From: Apium graveolens
Lineage: Eukaryota; Streptophyta; Magnoliopsida; Apiales; Apiaceae
Length of the DNA stretch: 64,000 nt
Assembly (NCBI RefSeq): GCF_009905375.1
Contig: NC_133650.1
Span: 140,857,135 to 140,921,134, forward strand
Direction: 5' to 3'
Shown here: piece after piece, positions 44,581 through 55,472 of the stretch
Position numbering within the stretch: position 1 is the first letter of the stretch
How the letters are laid out: each line of letters opens with the position of its first letter
The notes under the pieces: generated by a model
Database searches by the model: none
What the model saw: the letters and a program-made list of their open reading frames with translations, nothing else
Told to the model about the DNA's origin: nothing
Made by a program: the position numbers and the translations under genes

Positions 44581-46119
44581 ATGATAAATGAAATCTTTGG
44601 AGGACCACGACCCCGAGGGCCGGTGATAAACATAATTTTTGGAGGACCAACTGCTGCTGGATTATCCAGGAACTCCAGGAAAACATATAGTAGAGAGGTT
44701 ATGCATATTGTTGGAGAAGCCCCGAAGAGGGCCAGGATAGAAGTAACAATGGCTTTTGATGATTCTGACTTAGAGCGTGTAAAATTTCCTCGTGACGACC
44801 CGCTAGTCATAACACCAGTAATAGGGAACAACCCGGTGAAGAGGGTCCTTGTAGATAATGGTGCTTTAGTGGATATCTTGCTCCATGACACCTTTTTAAG
44901 GATGGGTTATAATGATTCTCAATTAACCCCAACCGATATGCCGATATATGGATTTGCGGGAGTGGAGTGCCCTGTGGAAGGGATAATCAAGTTGCCAACA
45001 AGAATTGGTCAGGAACCAAGGCAAGCAACACATATGTTGGACTTTGTGGTGGTGAAGGCAAGTTCAACTTACAACGCTATCATGGGAAGAACGGGGATAC
45101 ATGGCTTAAAGGCAGTCCTTTCTTCCTACAATTCAGTTATGAAGTTTCCCACCCGGAATGGGATTGGAGAAGAAAGAGGAGATCAAAAAATGGCTAGAAG
45201 TTGCTATGTGGCCTCTCTGAGGGCAGATGGAGTTGGGGGGCAAGTTCTGCCTATCGAAGATCTGGATATTCGAGAGAATGATAAGAAAAGAGGGAAGCTA
45301 TCAGAAGACTTAGTTTCGGTTCCTTTAGCCCCCGAGGACCCTGAGAAAGTAACTTTCGTTGGAGCCACACTAGAGGAGCCCCTTAGAGGGAAGTTGGTTA
45401 AATTTCTGCAAGAAAATAGTGATGTGTTTGCATTGTCGGCAGCTGATATGCCAAGTATAGACCCGGAACTAATTACTCACAAGCTGAATGTGGATCCAAA
45501 TCGGAAGACAGTGAAGCAAAAGGAAAGAATTATTGCTCCAGATAGGCAAGAAGCTATAAAACAAGAAGTAGAGAAGCTTTTAGAGGCTGGTTTCGTCGAG
45601 GAGATACAATTTCCACAATGGTTAGCAAACCCTATGATAGTAAAGAAAGCTAATGGGAAATGGAGGATGTGTATGGATTTTACTGATTTGAATGATGCAT
45701 GCCCCAAGGATTGTTTTCCGCTGCCAAGGATAGATACATTGATAGATGCTACCGCTGGACATGAGATGCTGAGCTTTATGGATGGATTTAGTGGATAAAA
45801 TCAAATCAAGATGCACAAGGACGACATCCCAAAGACCATGGAAGTTTATGTCGATGACATGTTAGTCAAGAGTCTAGTAAAGACTGACTATATAACCCAT
45901 TTGAGGGAAGCTTTTGAGGTCCTGAGATACCACAAGATGATGTTAAATCCTACAAAATGTGCTTTCGGAGTAGGATCTGGGAAGTTTTTGGGATTGATGG
46001 TCTCCAAGAGAGGAATTGAGGCCAATCCCGACAAAATAAAGGGAATCCTAGACATGGAGCCACCAAAAACTATCAAAGATGTTCAAAAGCTCATTGGAAG
46101 GGTTGCTGCATTGGGATGA
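44581..46119 (+). pseudogene. Tat protease and reverse transcriptase with in-frame internal deletion
   Basis: The protease region contains VKRVLVDNGALVDILLHDTF, where the aspartic protease motif D-[ST]-G reads DNG, and YNAIMGRTGIHGLKAVLS. RT has KKANGKWRMCMDFTDLNDACPKD and PLPRIDTLIDATAGHEMLSFMDGFSG, then a TAA at 45796-45798. The text jumps from NQIKMHKDDIPKT directly to MEVYVDDMLVKS near 45838. The RT segment that normally separates these motifs, around 40 residues, is missing without a frame change. The frame ends at TGA 46117-46119. The RT cannot be active. Confidence 0.9.
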
Positions 46120-46680
46120 TTCATCTCCAAATCTGGGGACAAATGTTTGTCGTTCTTCAAGTCCTTAAAGAAGGTTAAGGATTTTGTATGGAGTGAGGAA
46201 AGCCAAATGGCATTCGAGGAATTAAAGAAATATATGGCCCAGCTCCGTTGTTGGCCAAGCCAGCTCTGAATGAAATTTTATACTTGTACCTGGCCGTTGA
46301 GAAAATGCCTTGAGCGCTGTATTGGTTAAAGAGAAACTTAAAGTCTAGAAACCCGTATACTATGTTAGTAATATTCTGTATGGAGCTGAGTTAAATTATT
46401 CAACTATTGAGAAGTTTGCTTTAGCCTTGGTAATGGCCTCAGGGAAGTTGTGCCCGTATTTCCAGGCTCATAAAATTGAAGTGCTAACAAATCAACACTT
46501 GAGAAATATCATCCATAGTCCCAAAGCTAGTGGAAGGCTGATTAAGTGGGCAATAGAGTTGGGAGAATTTGACATCAAGTACAAGCCACGAATGGCAATA
46601 AAAGCTTAGACATTGGCTAACTTCGTGGTGGAATGTACCATACCCAACCAAGAAGTCGGGGGGGGGGGGGGGGAGGAAGA
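46120..46680 (+). pseudogene. Tat reverse transcriptase end and first RNase H, frameshifted
   Basis: FISKSGDKCLSFFKSLKKVKDFVW continues the frame. A shift near 46235 moves the text to another frame, with LVKEKLK-like and VMASGKLCPYFQAHKIEVLTNQHLRNIIHS segments of the retroviral-type RNase H. A TAG lies near 46607. The stretch ends in a run of 16 G (46658-46673), a likely slippage site. No intact domain remains. Confidence 0.82.
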
Positions 46681-46719
46681 TACAATAACTCAAGACACAG
46701 AAGGTGATAAATGAGGGAA

Positions 46720-47120
46720 ATAAAATGATCTAAAGGAGAAGGAATATTGGGTTCCCTATTTTGATGGAGAATCAAAAACAAATTTAAGCGGAGTAGGGCT
46801 AGTTTTGCAAAGCCCCGATGGGTTCTTGATTGAATATGCTATGAAGCTAGACTACCCAACTACGAACAATGAAGCAGAATATGAAGCTCTGATAGCTGGC
46901 CTCGGCTTAGCAGGAACACTGAGAGTCAAGAACTTAAAAGTCTGTGGAGACTCGAGGTTGGTCATATTCCAGGTCAAGGGAGAGTTTGAGGCAAGGGATG
47001 ATACAATGGCTAAGTATGTCCGCTTAGTAAGGGCTGTGATGACTCAATTCAATGAATGCCATGTTGAGCACATCCCAAGAGAGGAAAATGCTAAGGCAGA
47101 TGCATTGTAAAAGTTTGCTT
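46720..47120 (+). pseudogene. Tat second (archaeal-type) RNase H
   Basis: After the G run the text YWVPYFDGESKTNLSGVGLVL opens a second RNase H fold. It continues with TNNEAEYEALIAGLGLA, LKVCGDSRLVIFQVKGEFE and PREENAKADAL. The acids of the D-E-D-D active site (FDGE, EAEYEA, CGDSR, AKADAL) are all visible. A TAA at about 47108 ends the frame. This domain, in addition to the ordinary RNase H, is diagnostic for the Tat lineage; the resemblance is to archaeal and plant type-I RNase H enzymes. It is the best preserved domain of this element. Confidence 0.9.
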
Positions 47121-47159
47121 CATCTGAGATAGAGGAAAGTTCAGGAAGTGTATACTTGC

Positions 47160-48430
47160 GCATTTTGAAGACACGGAGCATTGATGTTTGTAGCTCCTAT
47201 AGGGCTGGGGACGTCATGGATAGATCCCATTAAAGCCCATATTCAAACTGGTTGGCTGCCAAATGACGTGACTGAAGCCTGAAAGTTGGTTGTTCGAACA
47301 CTGAGATACACTTTGATCGATGGGATTTTGTACAAAAGATCTTATGTGGTTCCTTACTTAAAATGTCTCAGGCCCGATGAGGCACGCCTGGCTCTTGAAG
47401 AAGTACACGAAGGTATCTGTGGGAAACACTTGGGGGGCAGAGCACTGGCTCATATGATAACCAGTTTAGGCTTTTATTAGCCAGAGGTGATAGGCGATGC
47501 CAAAGATTATGTGAAAAAGTGTGATCGTTGACAGAAGCATGCACCGGTTGTTCGATGACCCCCTGAGATGCTGATTTCCATCAACTCTCCCATCCCCTTT
47601 GCTATATGGGGAATGGATATACTTGGGCCTTTCCCCATGGCCATGACACAAAGAAAGTTCTTAATTTTATCCATAGACTATTTCACTAAGTGGATCGAAG
47701 CTAAGCCTTTGGCTATGATCACAACTGTACAGGTTGCACAATTCTTGTGGGAGAATATCATGTGCCGATATAGAATCCCACACATCCTTGTCACGGATAA
47801 TAGGAAACAATTTGATAATGCAGAGTTCAGAGAGTACTGCGACGATAACAACATAGAACTTCGCTTCACCTCGGTTGCACATCCTCAGGCAAACGAGCAA
47901 GCGGAAGTTGGTAACATAATCATCCTTGATAGACTTAAAAAAGGGGTTGAACGCTCGAGAAATACTTGGGTGGATGAGTTGCTGCCTATACTCTGCGCAT
48001 ATCGTACCACCTGCAAAGTGACAACTGAAGCTACCCTATTCATGCCGGCTTACAGAGCCGAGGTAGTGCTGCCCCTTGAAATCACACATGGATCCCCTAG
48101 GATCAAAGATTATGAATCGGAAACCAATGAAGAAGGCATGAGGCTCGCTCTCGATCCCATTGATGGGGTCAGAGATGAGGCCAGTGCCCGCAATGCAGAG
48201 CATCAACGAAGAGCCTCCCTCTATTTTAATAAAAGGGTTAAAGAAAGGTTCTTTTACAAAGGAGGCTTGATCTTAAGAAAGATTGAGGCTTCAGGAGTTG
48301 AAGAGAAAGAAAAGCTAATCCCAAATTGGGAAAGGCCGTATAAGGTCAAGAAAACATGAGGACGAGGATCCTACAAGTCGGAAACCCTGGTGGTGACAAA
48401 GTGCCTCATGCCTGGCGCGTTTCGAAGCTA
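47160..48430 (+). pseudogene. Tat integrase
   Basis: The N-terminal zinc region shows EVHEGICGKHLGGRALAHMI and KDYVKKCDR, with the Cys/His set eroded by stops near 47281, 47479 and 47530. The core frame from 47568 has IWGMDILGPFP (first Asp), LVTDNRKQFDN (second Asp; the usual Gly after DN is Arg) and HPQANEQAEVGN (Glu present, preceding Gly changed). GGLILRKIEASG and a truncated C-terminus end at TGA about 48357. Text such as ETLVVTK continues in another frame towards 48430. No chromodomain follows, as expected for Tat. Confidence 0.88.
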
Positions 48431-50111
48431 AAGGTTTAATATGTTTAGGACATGAAAGACATGTTCCTAGTACTTAGTAGTAAATAGAGGAATAAGGTCG
48501 ACCAGTGTACGAGCATCTAATGAATAAAATTCCCGAAGGACCAAAGTACCAAAAATAAAAGACGAATATGAAATCAAACTACAAATAGAGGAGATCCTGA
48601 AGGATCAGAAATCAAGTCATGATGAACAATTAGGTTACACACTGAAGATATTCAAGTCCATGAAGGACCGCAAATAGATAAAAGCCACGCACGACAAACA
48701 AAGCCATGCAAGGCCTAAACACTGAAGGACAATCTATAGTCCAAAATCAGATGATTGACCAATAATGGCAACCTCAGAAACAACCCAAAGGCTAGGAAAG
48801 CCCCGCAAATTTACCATATCCAGGTAAGAGCTATGAACAGAGCCAATGGACATATTAACGGAGGGCACCTCATCATCATGGGTGTCCATCATCTTGAATA
48901 AGTCTTCTGGCCGTCGATAAATGCTAAGAAAGCTCTAGACTCCCAGTCCTGAAACTTTCTCTTAAGTTTCTTCATCAATGCCGCCAAGGCCATGTGCTCA
49001 CTCCTTCATTTTATACTCCTAGTGAAAGAAGCTGCAAAGTTGGCATTGGCCTAATAAGAAAAAGATATTAGAAAGCTAACTTCATGATATGTATATGGTC
49101 AATTGAAGTCTACATTACAAACTCCAGCCTACCAAAGAAGGTTGATCAGCCTCAAGAGAAAGCTTTTGACCAAATGGAGATCCCTCGGAAAGGGCTCCAG
49201 CAGACCGGCCTCCAAGGGATGCCTTAAGCCAGCCAGGCTCCTCCTTTAATTTGTGAAGTATTGAAAGTTCTAAAAAGAATAGATGTACCAAATACAAGGA
49301 ATGAGCCCCGCACATCCCTACCTCAGGAAGCTGTTCGCCTAATTGGAACAAACTTAACTAATGGGAAAATAAGAGGGGTTAGGCCAACTTTAACAAGGTT
49401 CCTTTGAATTATGACGATCCATCAAGAACACGAATGTGATAGTTTATGTTCGAGGTCCATCGAGACATGTTGTCCAAGAAAGCAAAAATGTTTCCCCTTG
49501 ACCGACCAGAGGAGGTCGAGTAGCCATCCATGAAGATCTTTGACCGTCTAAAGGGTCCTTGGATGAGGTCCCCACCCGGCAAGGCACTCCCTCGAATAAA
49601 AACGAGATAAGTCTCATCCACGAATTTATATTGAGAATATTGAAGTACAAGAACTTCCACGAAAATGGATCCCGAAGGGCCAAGAAGCTCTAGACATTAA
49701 GGTTAAGGCCGACCAGGGTCTCAAGGGCTTGGTCTCTATGGCCGACCAGGAGTCTTTGAAGCTGACTCTAGGCTGACTAGGTCGTCCTCGAAGGAACGTC
49801 TACAGACGTCCGGAACTAATAGGGATGGCCCCTAAGAGAAGGTTCCAAGAAACCATGAACTAGAGCCAAGGGATGCTCCTAGTGAAGAGTAGAACGTTCA
49901 CGAGAACAAGTACATAACGCTCACTAGAAAAAGGGCCAAACGTCCAAAAAGAGCAGAATTTGCCGACCAGGCCACACGAAGGCCTCATAGCCGACCGGAA
50001 CCCATGTAGGGTTGATCTGGACCCTCCTAAAGGTTTTCTGGTGGAACTCTTATGAAATTCCTTGAGAATTCTTGAAAAATTAGGCGCCCAACGAGAAGCA
50101 ATTTGAAGACT

Positions 50112-50230
50112 AGAACGTCCACGAGAACAAGTTCCGCGAAGGCTAAAGAGTCCATGAGAACAAATTTCATGAAGAATAGGACATCCACGAAAATAAGTTT
50201 CATGAAGAATAGAACGTTCACTAGAAAACG
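50112..50230 (+). repeat. ~33-bp tandem repeat in Tat 3' region
   Basis: About three and a half imperfect units of the type AGAACGTCCACGAGAACAAG followed by TTTCATGAAGAAT. Confidence 0.75.
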
Positions 50231-50611
50231 ATCAGAAAAGCCTGGCTGAGGCTAAACAACAAATCGATAGTCTTAAGGGGCGATTATGTTAATCACCATG
50301 ATAAGAGAAAGCCCACATTCCAGAACCTTCCGGAATGTCCTCGAAGATTCTTAACGATTTCCTTGATTCTTAATGGATTTGGAAATATAAAGGCCCCAAT
50401 CAAGGTTCAAATTCAAAGAATCAAAGCCCAAATCCAAATAGGATTTGGAAATATAGAGGCCCAAATCCAAAGAGGATTTGGAAATATGAGAGGCACGAAT
50501 TAAAGCCCAAATATAAAGAAAAGCCAAAAAGACCAGGATCTAAGTCAAGATCTAGGTCGTGAATCCTGAACAAATTAGTTCGAATAAGAGCCTAAAGATG
50601 AGCAAAATTTT

Positions 50612-51045
50612 GACCAAGACCACGGACGTAAACTCGACTAGGATCCAGGTCGAAACCCTGGTCGTGAATCCTAGTCAAAGTTTCACGAACATGAGTCAAA
50701 AGGTGGCATGAATTTCGACCAAGACCCGGGTCGTAAACTCGAATAGGATCCAGGTCAAAATCCTGGTCATAAATCCTAGTCGAAGTTTCATGAACAGGAG
50801 TCAAAAGGTGGCATGAATTTCGATCAAGACCCAGGTCATAAACTCGACTAGGATCCAGGTTGAAATCCTGGTCGTGAATCCTAATCGAAGTATCATGAAC
50901 AGGAATCATGTTGCGGCCAAAATTTCGACCAGGATCCAGGTCGTTACCTCGACTAGGATCCAGGTCCAAATCCTGGTCGTGAATCCTAGCCGAAATTGTT
51001 CGACCAGGGCTCAGGAGCAGGACCAAATTTGACTAGGATCCAGGT
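50612..51045 (+). repeat. ~105-bp tandem repeat in Tat 3' region, about four copies
   Basis: Each unit carries GACTAGGATCCAGGTCGAAA, then CCTGGTCGTGAATCCTAGTC, then a variable part ending in GAATTTCGACC. The unit of 105 bases (35 codons) also produces a periodic antisense frame at 50592-51026. A 24-bp perfect palindrome follows at 51051-51074. Confidence 0.88.
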
Positions 51046-51435
51046 CGAAATTTCGACTAGGATCCTAGTCGAAAAAGGGCTGAAAATTTCAGAAAAATCC
51101 CAGAAAAATTAGGGAAAATTTGAAAATAAGTTCAAAAATTATTTTTGATAAAATATTCTTGAAATATTAAAGAAGTAATATCTGTGAGTATCAGAATATT
51201 CTTGAAAATTAGGAAAAAATGACAGAAATTAAGGGAAAATTCCTGAAAATTACCAGAAAATTCCTAAAGAAAGGGAAAAGGTAAGAAAATAATAGGAAGT
51301 TCTGAAAACAACCTTGAAGCCGTGTACAAGGAAAATCGTTGTAAATGTGTAGGTCGCTCCACACTTTATGCCAAAACGATACCCTGTAAGGGAACGAATG
51401 AACTTAACTTCTTCGAAATCTTTTACGGTTTCCCA

Positions 51436-51451
51436 GAAGTTGGGGGGCAAA
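51436..51451 (+). promoter_or_regulatory. Tat polypurine tract
   Basis: GAAGTTGGGGGGCAAA directly precedes the TGATAG start of the 3' LTR. Confidence 0.85.
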
Positions 51452-52162
51452 TGATAGAGAATAAAATAAACCCTGATTGCATAATTAATATCGCATTAAT
51501 TGTATTAACATTGGGCTGACAGTTAAGCCCATTAGAAGAGGCCCAAGACCCTTGATAGGGGCAAAAAATAGCCTAGGAATATAATTGGTGTTAAAATTAA
51601 TTAGACAAGATACGGTCCAATAACGAAGACCAATTAGAAAGCGCCCAAAACCCTGAATATTAATTAATTTCATAATTAATTAATAAGGGATAAATCAGCT
51701 GTCAAGATGAGTCCCAATGAGGATATAAATCCTTGAAAATTAGCCCCCAAGGGACCTGAGAGGATAAGGAATCAGTTTCCTACTTCCTAGGACTCCAAAG
51801 TCCATTCTAATTCTGAGACTTGTCCACCATGTCTCCTAACCCAAGTCTAATTCAAGGACTCCCAACATCTACATCTATATAAGGGGCCTCACCCCACAAA
51901 TCAGAACTACGTTTTGGCTTAATCCTCGATTAAGGACATACAGGCCACTACGTCCTTGGTGTGCCCTCGCCGCCATAGCCCCGAGGACATCATCAAGAAC
52001 TACGTTTTTTTAGCTTGATTCTCCAATTCACAGAGATACGCAGGCATCTCGTAAATGCATAATTAAGCTACAAAACACGATAGAAGCCATTAAAGGCCTT
52101 GAGCTCCCGAACCTTAGTAATTAATACAGTAGTTAATACACCCTAAGTTTTTATCCATAACA
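51452..52162 (+). repeat. Tat element 3' LTR
   Basis: TGATAGAGAATAAAATAAACCC to TTATCCATAACA. About 5% different from 27938-28647 by eye. Confidence 0.95.
51876..51883 (+). promoter_or_regulatory. Tat 3' LTR TATA box
   Basis: TATATAAG in the same context as at 28362-28369. Confidence 0.65.
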
Positions 52163-52167
52163 CTCAA
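52163..52167. repeat. Target-site duplication CTCAA, right copy
   Basis: Matches 27933-27937. T4 LTR sequence continues from here. Confidence 0.95.
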
Positions 52168-52590
52168 AATATCCAAACTTAATAAAAAATATGAGTTTCG
52201 TAATTTTTGAAGCATCCTGGAATTAAATACTGAATTTATAAATAAATGTAATCAGAAAATCATTTAAGGATAAATAATTAATAAAATATTGATTTCTAAA
52301 ATTTATAAAATCCCAAAAACAATTATTAAAATATAAAACCATAAAAAACAATTTTAAAGACAATCCAAATATTTATGAAAAAATAAATCTACCATAAAAC
52401 CACTTTTAAAAGTGAAAGCAAAACAATACGGCTCAATAATTAATTACATAAATAATCCCTGTACACCAATAATCAAACATAAATATTATGAAGACAATAC
52501 ACACCTAAGAGACCCAATACACATATTTTATTTATTTAATTATTCAACAATTTCAATTTTAAATAATACAAAAATATACGAGTCGCTATA
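52163..52590 (-). repeat. T4 3' LTR, U3-side part
   Basis: The remainder of the split LTR ends at 52590 against the polypurine tract. On the element strand it begins TATAGCGACTC, where TG would be expected, so the terminal dinucleotide has mutated. It includes the right CTCAA duplication. Confidence 0.8.
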
Positions 52591-52603
52591 TCCTTTCCCC
52601 ATT
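52591..52603 (-). promoter_or_regulatory. T4 polypurine tract
   Basis: Minus-strand AATGGGGAAAGGA adjoins the LTR start, comparable with the T1 tract. Confidence 0.8.
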
Positions 52604-52630
52604 AAAAAGATTTTGTCCTCGGAATCTTAA

Positions 52631-53831
52631 CTAATTAAACAAGTGAGGATATTTGTCAAGTATATCTGATTCTAACTCCCAAGTTGACTCTTCTACTCGA
52701 GGATTTCCTCAAAGTACTTTAACTATAGGAATAGACTTATTTCTAAGGACTCGTTCTTTACGATCTAGGATCTGGATTGGTTGCTCGACGTAGGACAAAT
52801 CTGGCTGAAACTCAATTAGTTCATACTCTATAACTTGATTTGAATCAGGAATATATGGCTTCAACTTGGATACGTGGAACACATTATGAATATGCTGCAA
52901 CTGCGATGGCAACGCTATCTTGTACGCAACTTTTTCTATTTGCTTTAAAACTTCAAATGGTCCTATGTACCTTGGGTCGGGCTTACCTTACTGACCAAAT
53001 CAAACAAATCATTTCCGAGGTGACACTTTCAATAATACCATTGATCCCACTTTGAAATTCATATCTTTTCGATGTAAATCAGCGTTCTTTTTCTTTCTAT
53101 CCTGAGCTGCTTCTAATCTTTTCCGAATTAACACTGTTGCGTCCTTGGTTTTCTGAATTAACCCAAGACCTAACAATTTCTTCTCTCCCACTTCATCCCA
53201 ATAAAGTGGGGACCTACACTTTAGTCCATACAAGGCTTCATAGGGTGGCATTCCTATACTGGCGTGATAACTATTATTATAGGAAAACCCAATCAATGGC
53301 AGGTGATCATCCCAGTTTCCTTTGAAATCCAAAGCACAAATTCTTAACATATCTTCAATTATCTGGATTGTTCTCTCACTCTGACCATCCGTCTGGGGAT
53401 GATAAGCGGTACTCATATTCAGTTTGGTCCCTAAAAATTCTTGAAACTTGGTCCAAAACCTTGAATTGAATCTCGGGTCTCGATTTGATACAATTGAAAC
53501 AGGGACTCCATGCTTGGTTACAATTTCATCCAAATACAGCTTGACTAGCTTGTCCAAAGAATACCTTTCGTTAATCGGGAGAAAATGTGTAGACTTCGTC
53601 AATCTATCAATAATTACCCAAATAGCGTCATGATTCGATTTCATCTTTGGTTGTCCCACTACAAAATCTATCGCAATTTCTTCCCATTTCCACTGCGGAA
53701 TCTTTAAGGGTTGTAGCAATCCACTTGGTCTTTGATGTTTCCGCTTTTACAATCTAGCACATGTGACATTTGTTAATCCAATTTGTAATTTCCTTCTTCA
53801 TTTCTGGCCACCATAAGTTCTTCTTCAAATA
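52631..53831 (-). pseudogene. T4 integrase core and chromodomain
   Basis: The frame at 53719-53009 has PQWKWEEIAIDFVVGQPK (first Asp) and [16 protein letters not shown] (Glu), but the second Asp motif reads SNRDPRF instead of SDRDPRF, removing that catalytic acid. A frame change near 53010 leads to the segment [16 protein letters not shown] and the chromodomain-like tail [18 protein letters not shown], broken by TGA near 52709 before EESTWELE. It ends at TAG 52633-52631. It is non-functional on several counts. Confidence 0.88.
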
Positions 53832-55472
53832 TTAATACATCTTAGTGCCCCCAGGGTGAATAGAAAACCGAGAGTTATGTGCTTCACATAAAACTTCATT
53901 ATTCAGTTCTATCACATCGGGAATCCAAATTCTGGAAGAAAATCTAAACATACCTTGGTTATCCTTTTGGGTACAAACTTCTTCACCAGTCAAACTATCC
54001 AATCCTTGATTCATAACCTCTTCTTGACACTCTCTAATTCTTTTCATCAATTCTGGGTGAAAAGTGATTTCATACAATTGCTCCTTATTACCTTCTGGCA
54101 CTCTAACTTCAATTTCCAACTTTTTCAATTCTTTTGCTAATTCCTCAGCAACCTTGATCACATTCAATTTTTCCTTCCTGCTCAGGGCATCTACCACTAC
54201 ATTGGCTTTGTCTGGGTGATAGTTAATGGAACAATCATAATCCTTAATCAACTCCAACCATCTTTGTTGTATCATATTTAAGTCCTTCTGGGTAAAATAT
54301 GTACTTTAAACTTATATGGTTTATATAGATCTCGCTTTTTTCTCCGTATAAGTACTGTCTCCATAGCTTCAATACGAACACTATTTCTTCTAATTCCAAA
54401 TCATGTACTGGATACTTCAGCTCAGGGGGTTTTAACTGTCCGGATGCTTATGCAATAACTTTATGATGTTGCATTAACACACAACCTAAACCTTTCAAAG
54501 AAGCATCACTATAAATCATGAAATTTCCCATTTCATCTGGTAATGCTAGCACTAGTGCTGTCACCAATCTCTTCTTTAACTCCTAGAAACTCTCTTCGCA
54601 TTTCTCAGTCCAAACAAACATTTCATTCTTTCTGGTCATCTTGGTTAACGGAGTCGCAATCTTGGCAAATCCTTCACAAATCTTCTGTAATAACCTGCTA
54701 ATCCAAGAAAACTTTTAACTTCTGTCGGGGTCTTTGGTTGTTACCATCCAGATACAGCCTCAATCTTCACAGGATCCACTTTAGTACCATCTTTACCCAC
54801 AATATGACCCAAAAACTGAACCTCATCCAACCAAAATTCACATTTTGAAAACTTAGCGTACAACTGCTTCTCTCTCATCCTTTGTAGAGCAATCCTCAGA
54901 TGTTCAGCATGGTCTTTTTTAGTGTTTAAGTAGATGAGGATGTCATCAATAAATACAATAACAAACTTATCCAAGTACTCCTTATACACCCGGTTCATTA
55001 GATCCATAAAAGCTGCTGGCGCATTGGTCAAACCGAACGATATTACTAAGAACTCATAATGTTCATATCTAGTTCTGAATGCAGTCTTTGGTATGTCCTC
55101 GGGCTTGATCTTCAGGTGATGATAACCCGATCTTAAATCAATCTTCGAGAAACAGCATGCTCCCTTAAGCTGGTCAAACAAGTCATGAATCCTGGGTAGG
55201 GGATACTTATTCTTGATGGTTAACTTATTTAACTCCCGATAATCAATACACAATCTCATGCTTCCATCTTTCTTTTTCACAAATAACACTGGTGCACCCC
55301 ATGGGGATACACTTGGCCTAACTACTCCCTTATCCAGAAGTTCCTGAAGTTGCTTAGCTAGTTCCTTCATTTCCACTGGGTCCATATGATAGGGAGCCTT
55401 TGAAATTGGTTCTTCTCCAGGATTTAGATCAATAGAAAACTCGATCTCATGATCCGGCGACAATCCTGGCAA
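53832..55472 (-). pseudogene. T4 reverse transcriptase, RNase H and integrase zinc region
   Basis: RT at 55472-54741 is open for 243 codons with [40 protein letters not shown] and FIDD, and ends at a stop after KIEAVSGW. RNase H between about 54740 and 54276 needs several frame changes; DADAS-like and TDHK-like positions are degraded. The frame at 54275-53832 carries the RNase H end ([19 protein letters not shown]) and the integrase HHCC start (CEAHNSRFSIHPGGTKMY). The order is standard for the family. Confidence 0.88.

Larger units (their letters stand above)
48431..51435 (+). other. Tat 3' non-coding region with repeats
   Basis: Three kilobases between integrase and the polypurine tract hold no supported gene. 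The region is GC-richer than its surroundings, carries dispersed GCCGACCAGG-like words (about 49700-50000), repeats of GGATTTGGAAATAT (about 50370-50495), two tandem arrays listed separately, and A/G-rich simple DNA near 51070-51300. Long repeat-bearing 3' regions are known in Tat elements. Confidence 0.75.
27938..52162 (+). mobile_element. Ty3/gypsy element of the Tat lineage, complete ends, with T3 nested inside
   Basis: Two LTRs of about 710 bp, a primer-binding site, gag, protease, RT, RNase H, a second RNase H, integrase, a 3 kb non-coding tail, a polypurine tract and a 5-bp target duplication are all present. The extra RNase H between the first RNase H and integrase is the Tat hallmark. 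Without the 14.3 kb T3 insertion it measures about 9.9 kb. LTRs differ at roughly 38 of 710 positions by eye (about 5%). Numerous stops and an internal RT deletion make it defective. Confidence 0.93.

Noticed and set aside
50592..51026. 144-codon antisense ORF with 35-residue periodicity in the Tat 3' region
   Set aside because: It follows the 105-bp tandem repeat exactly, so openness is a by-product of the unit length.
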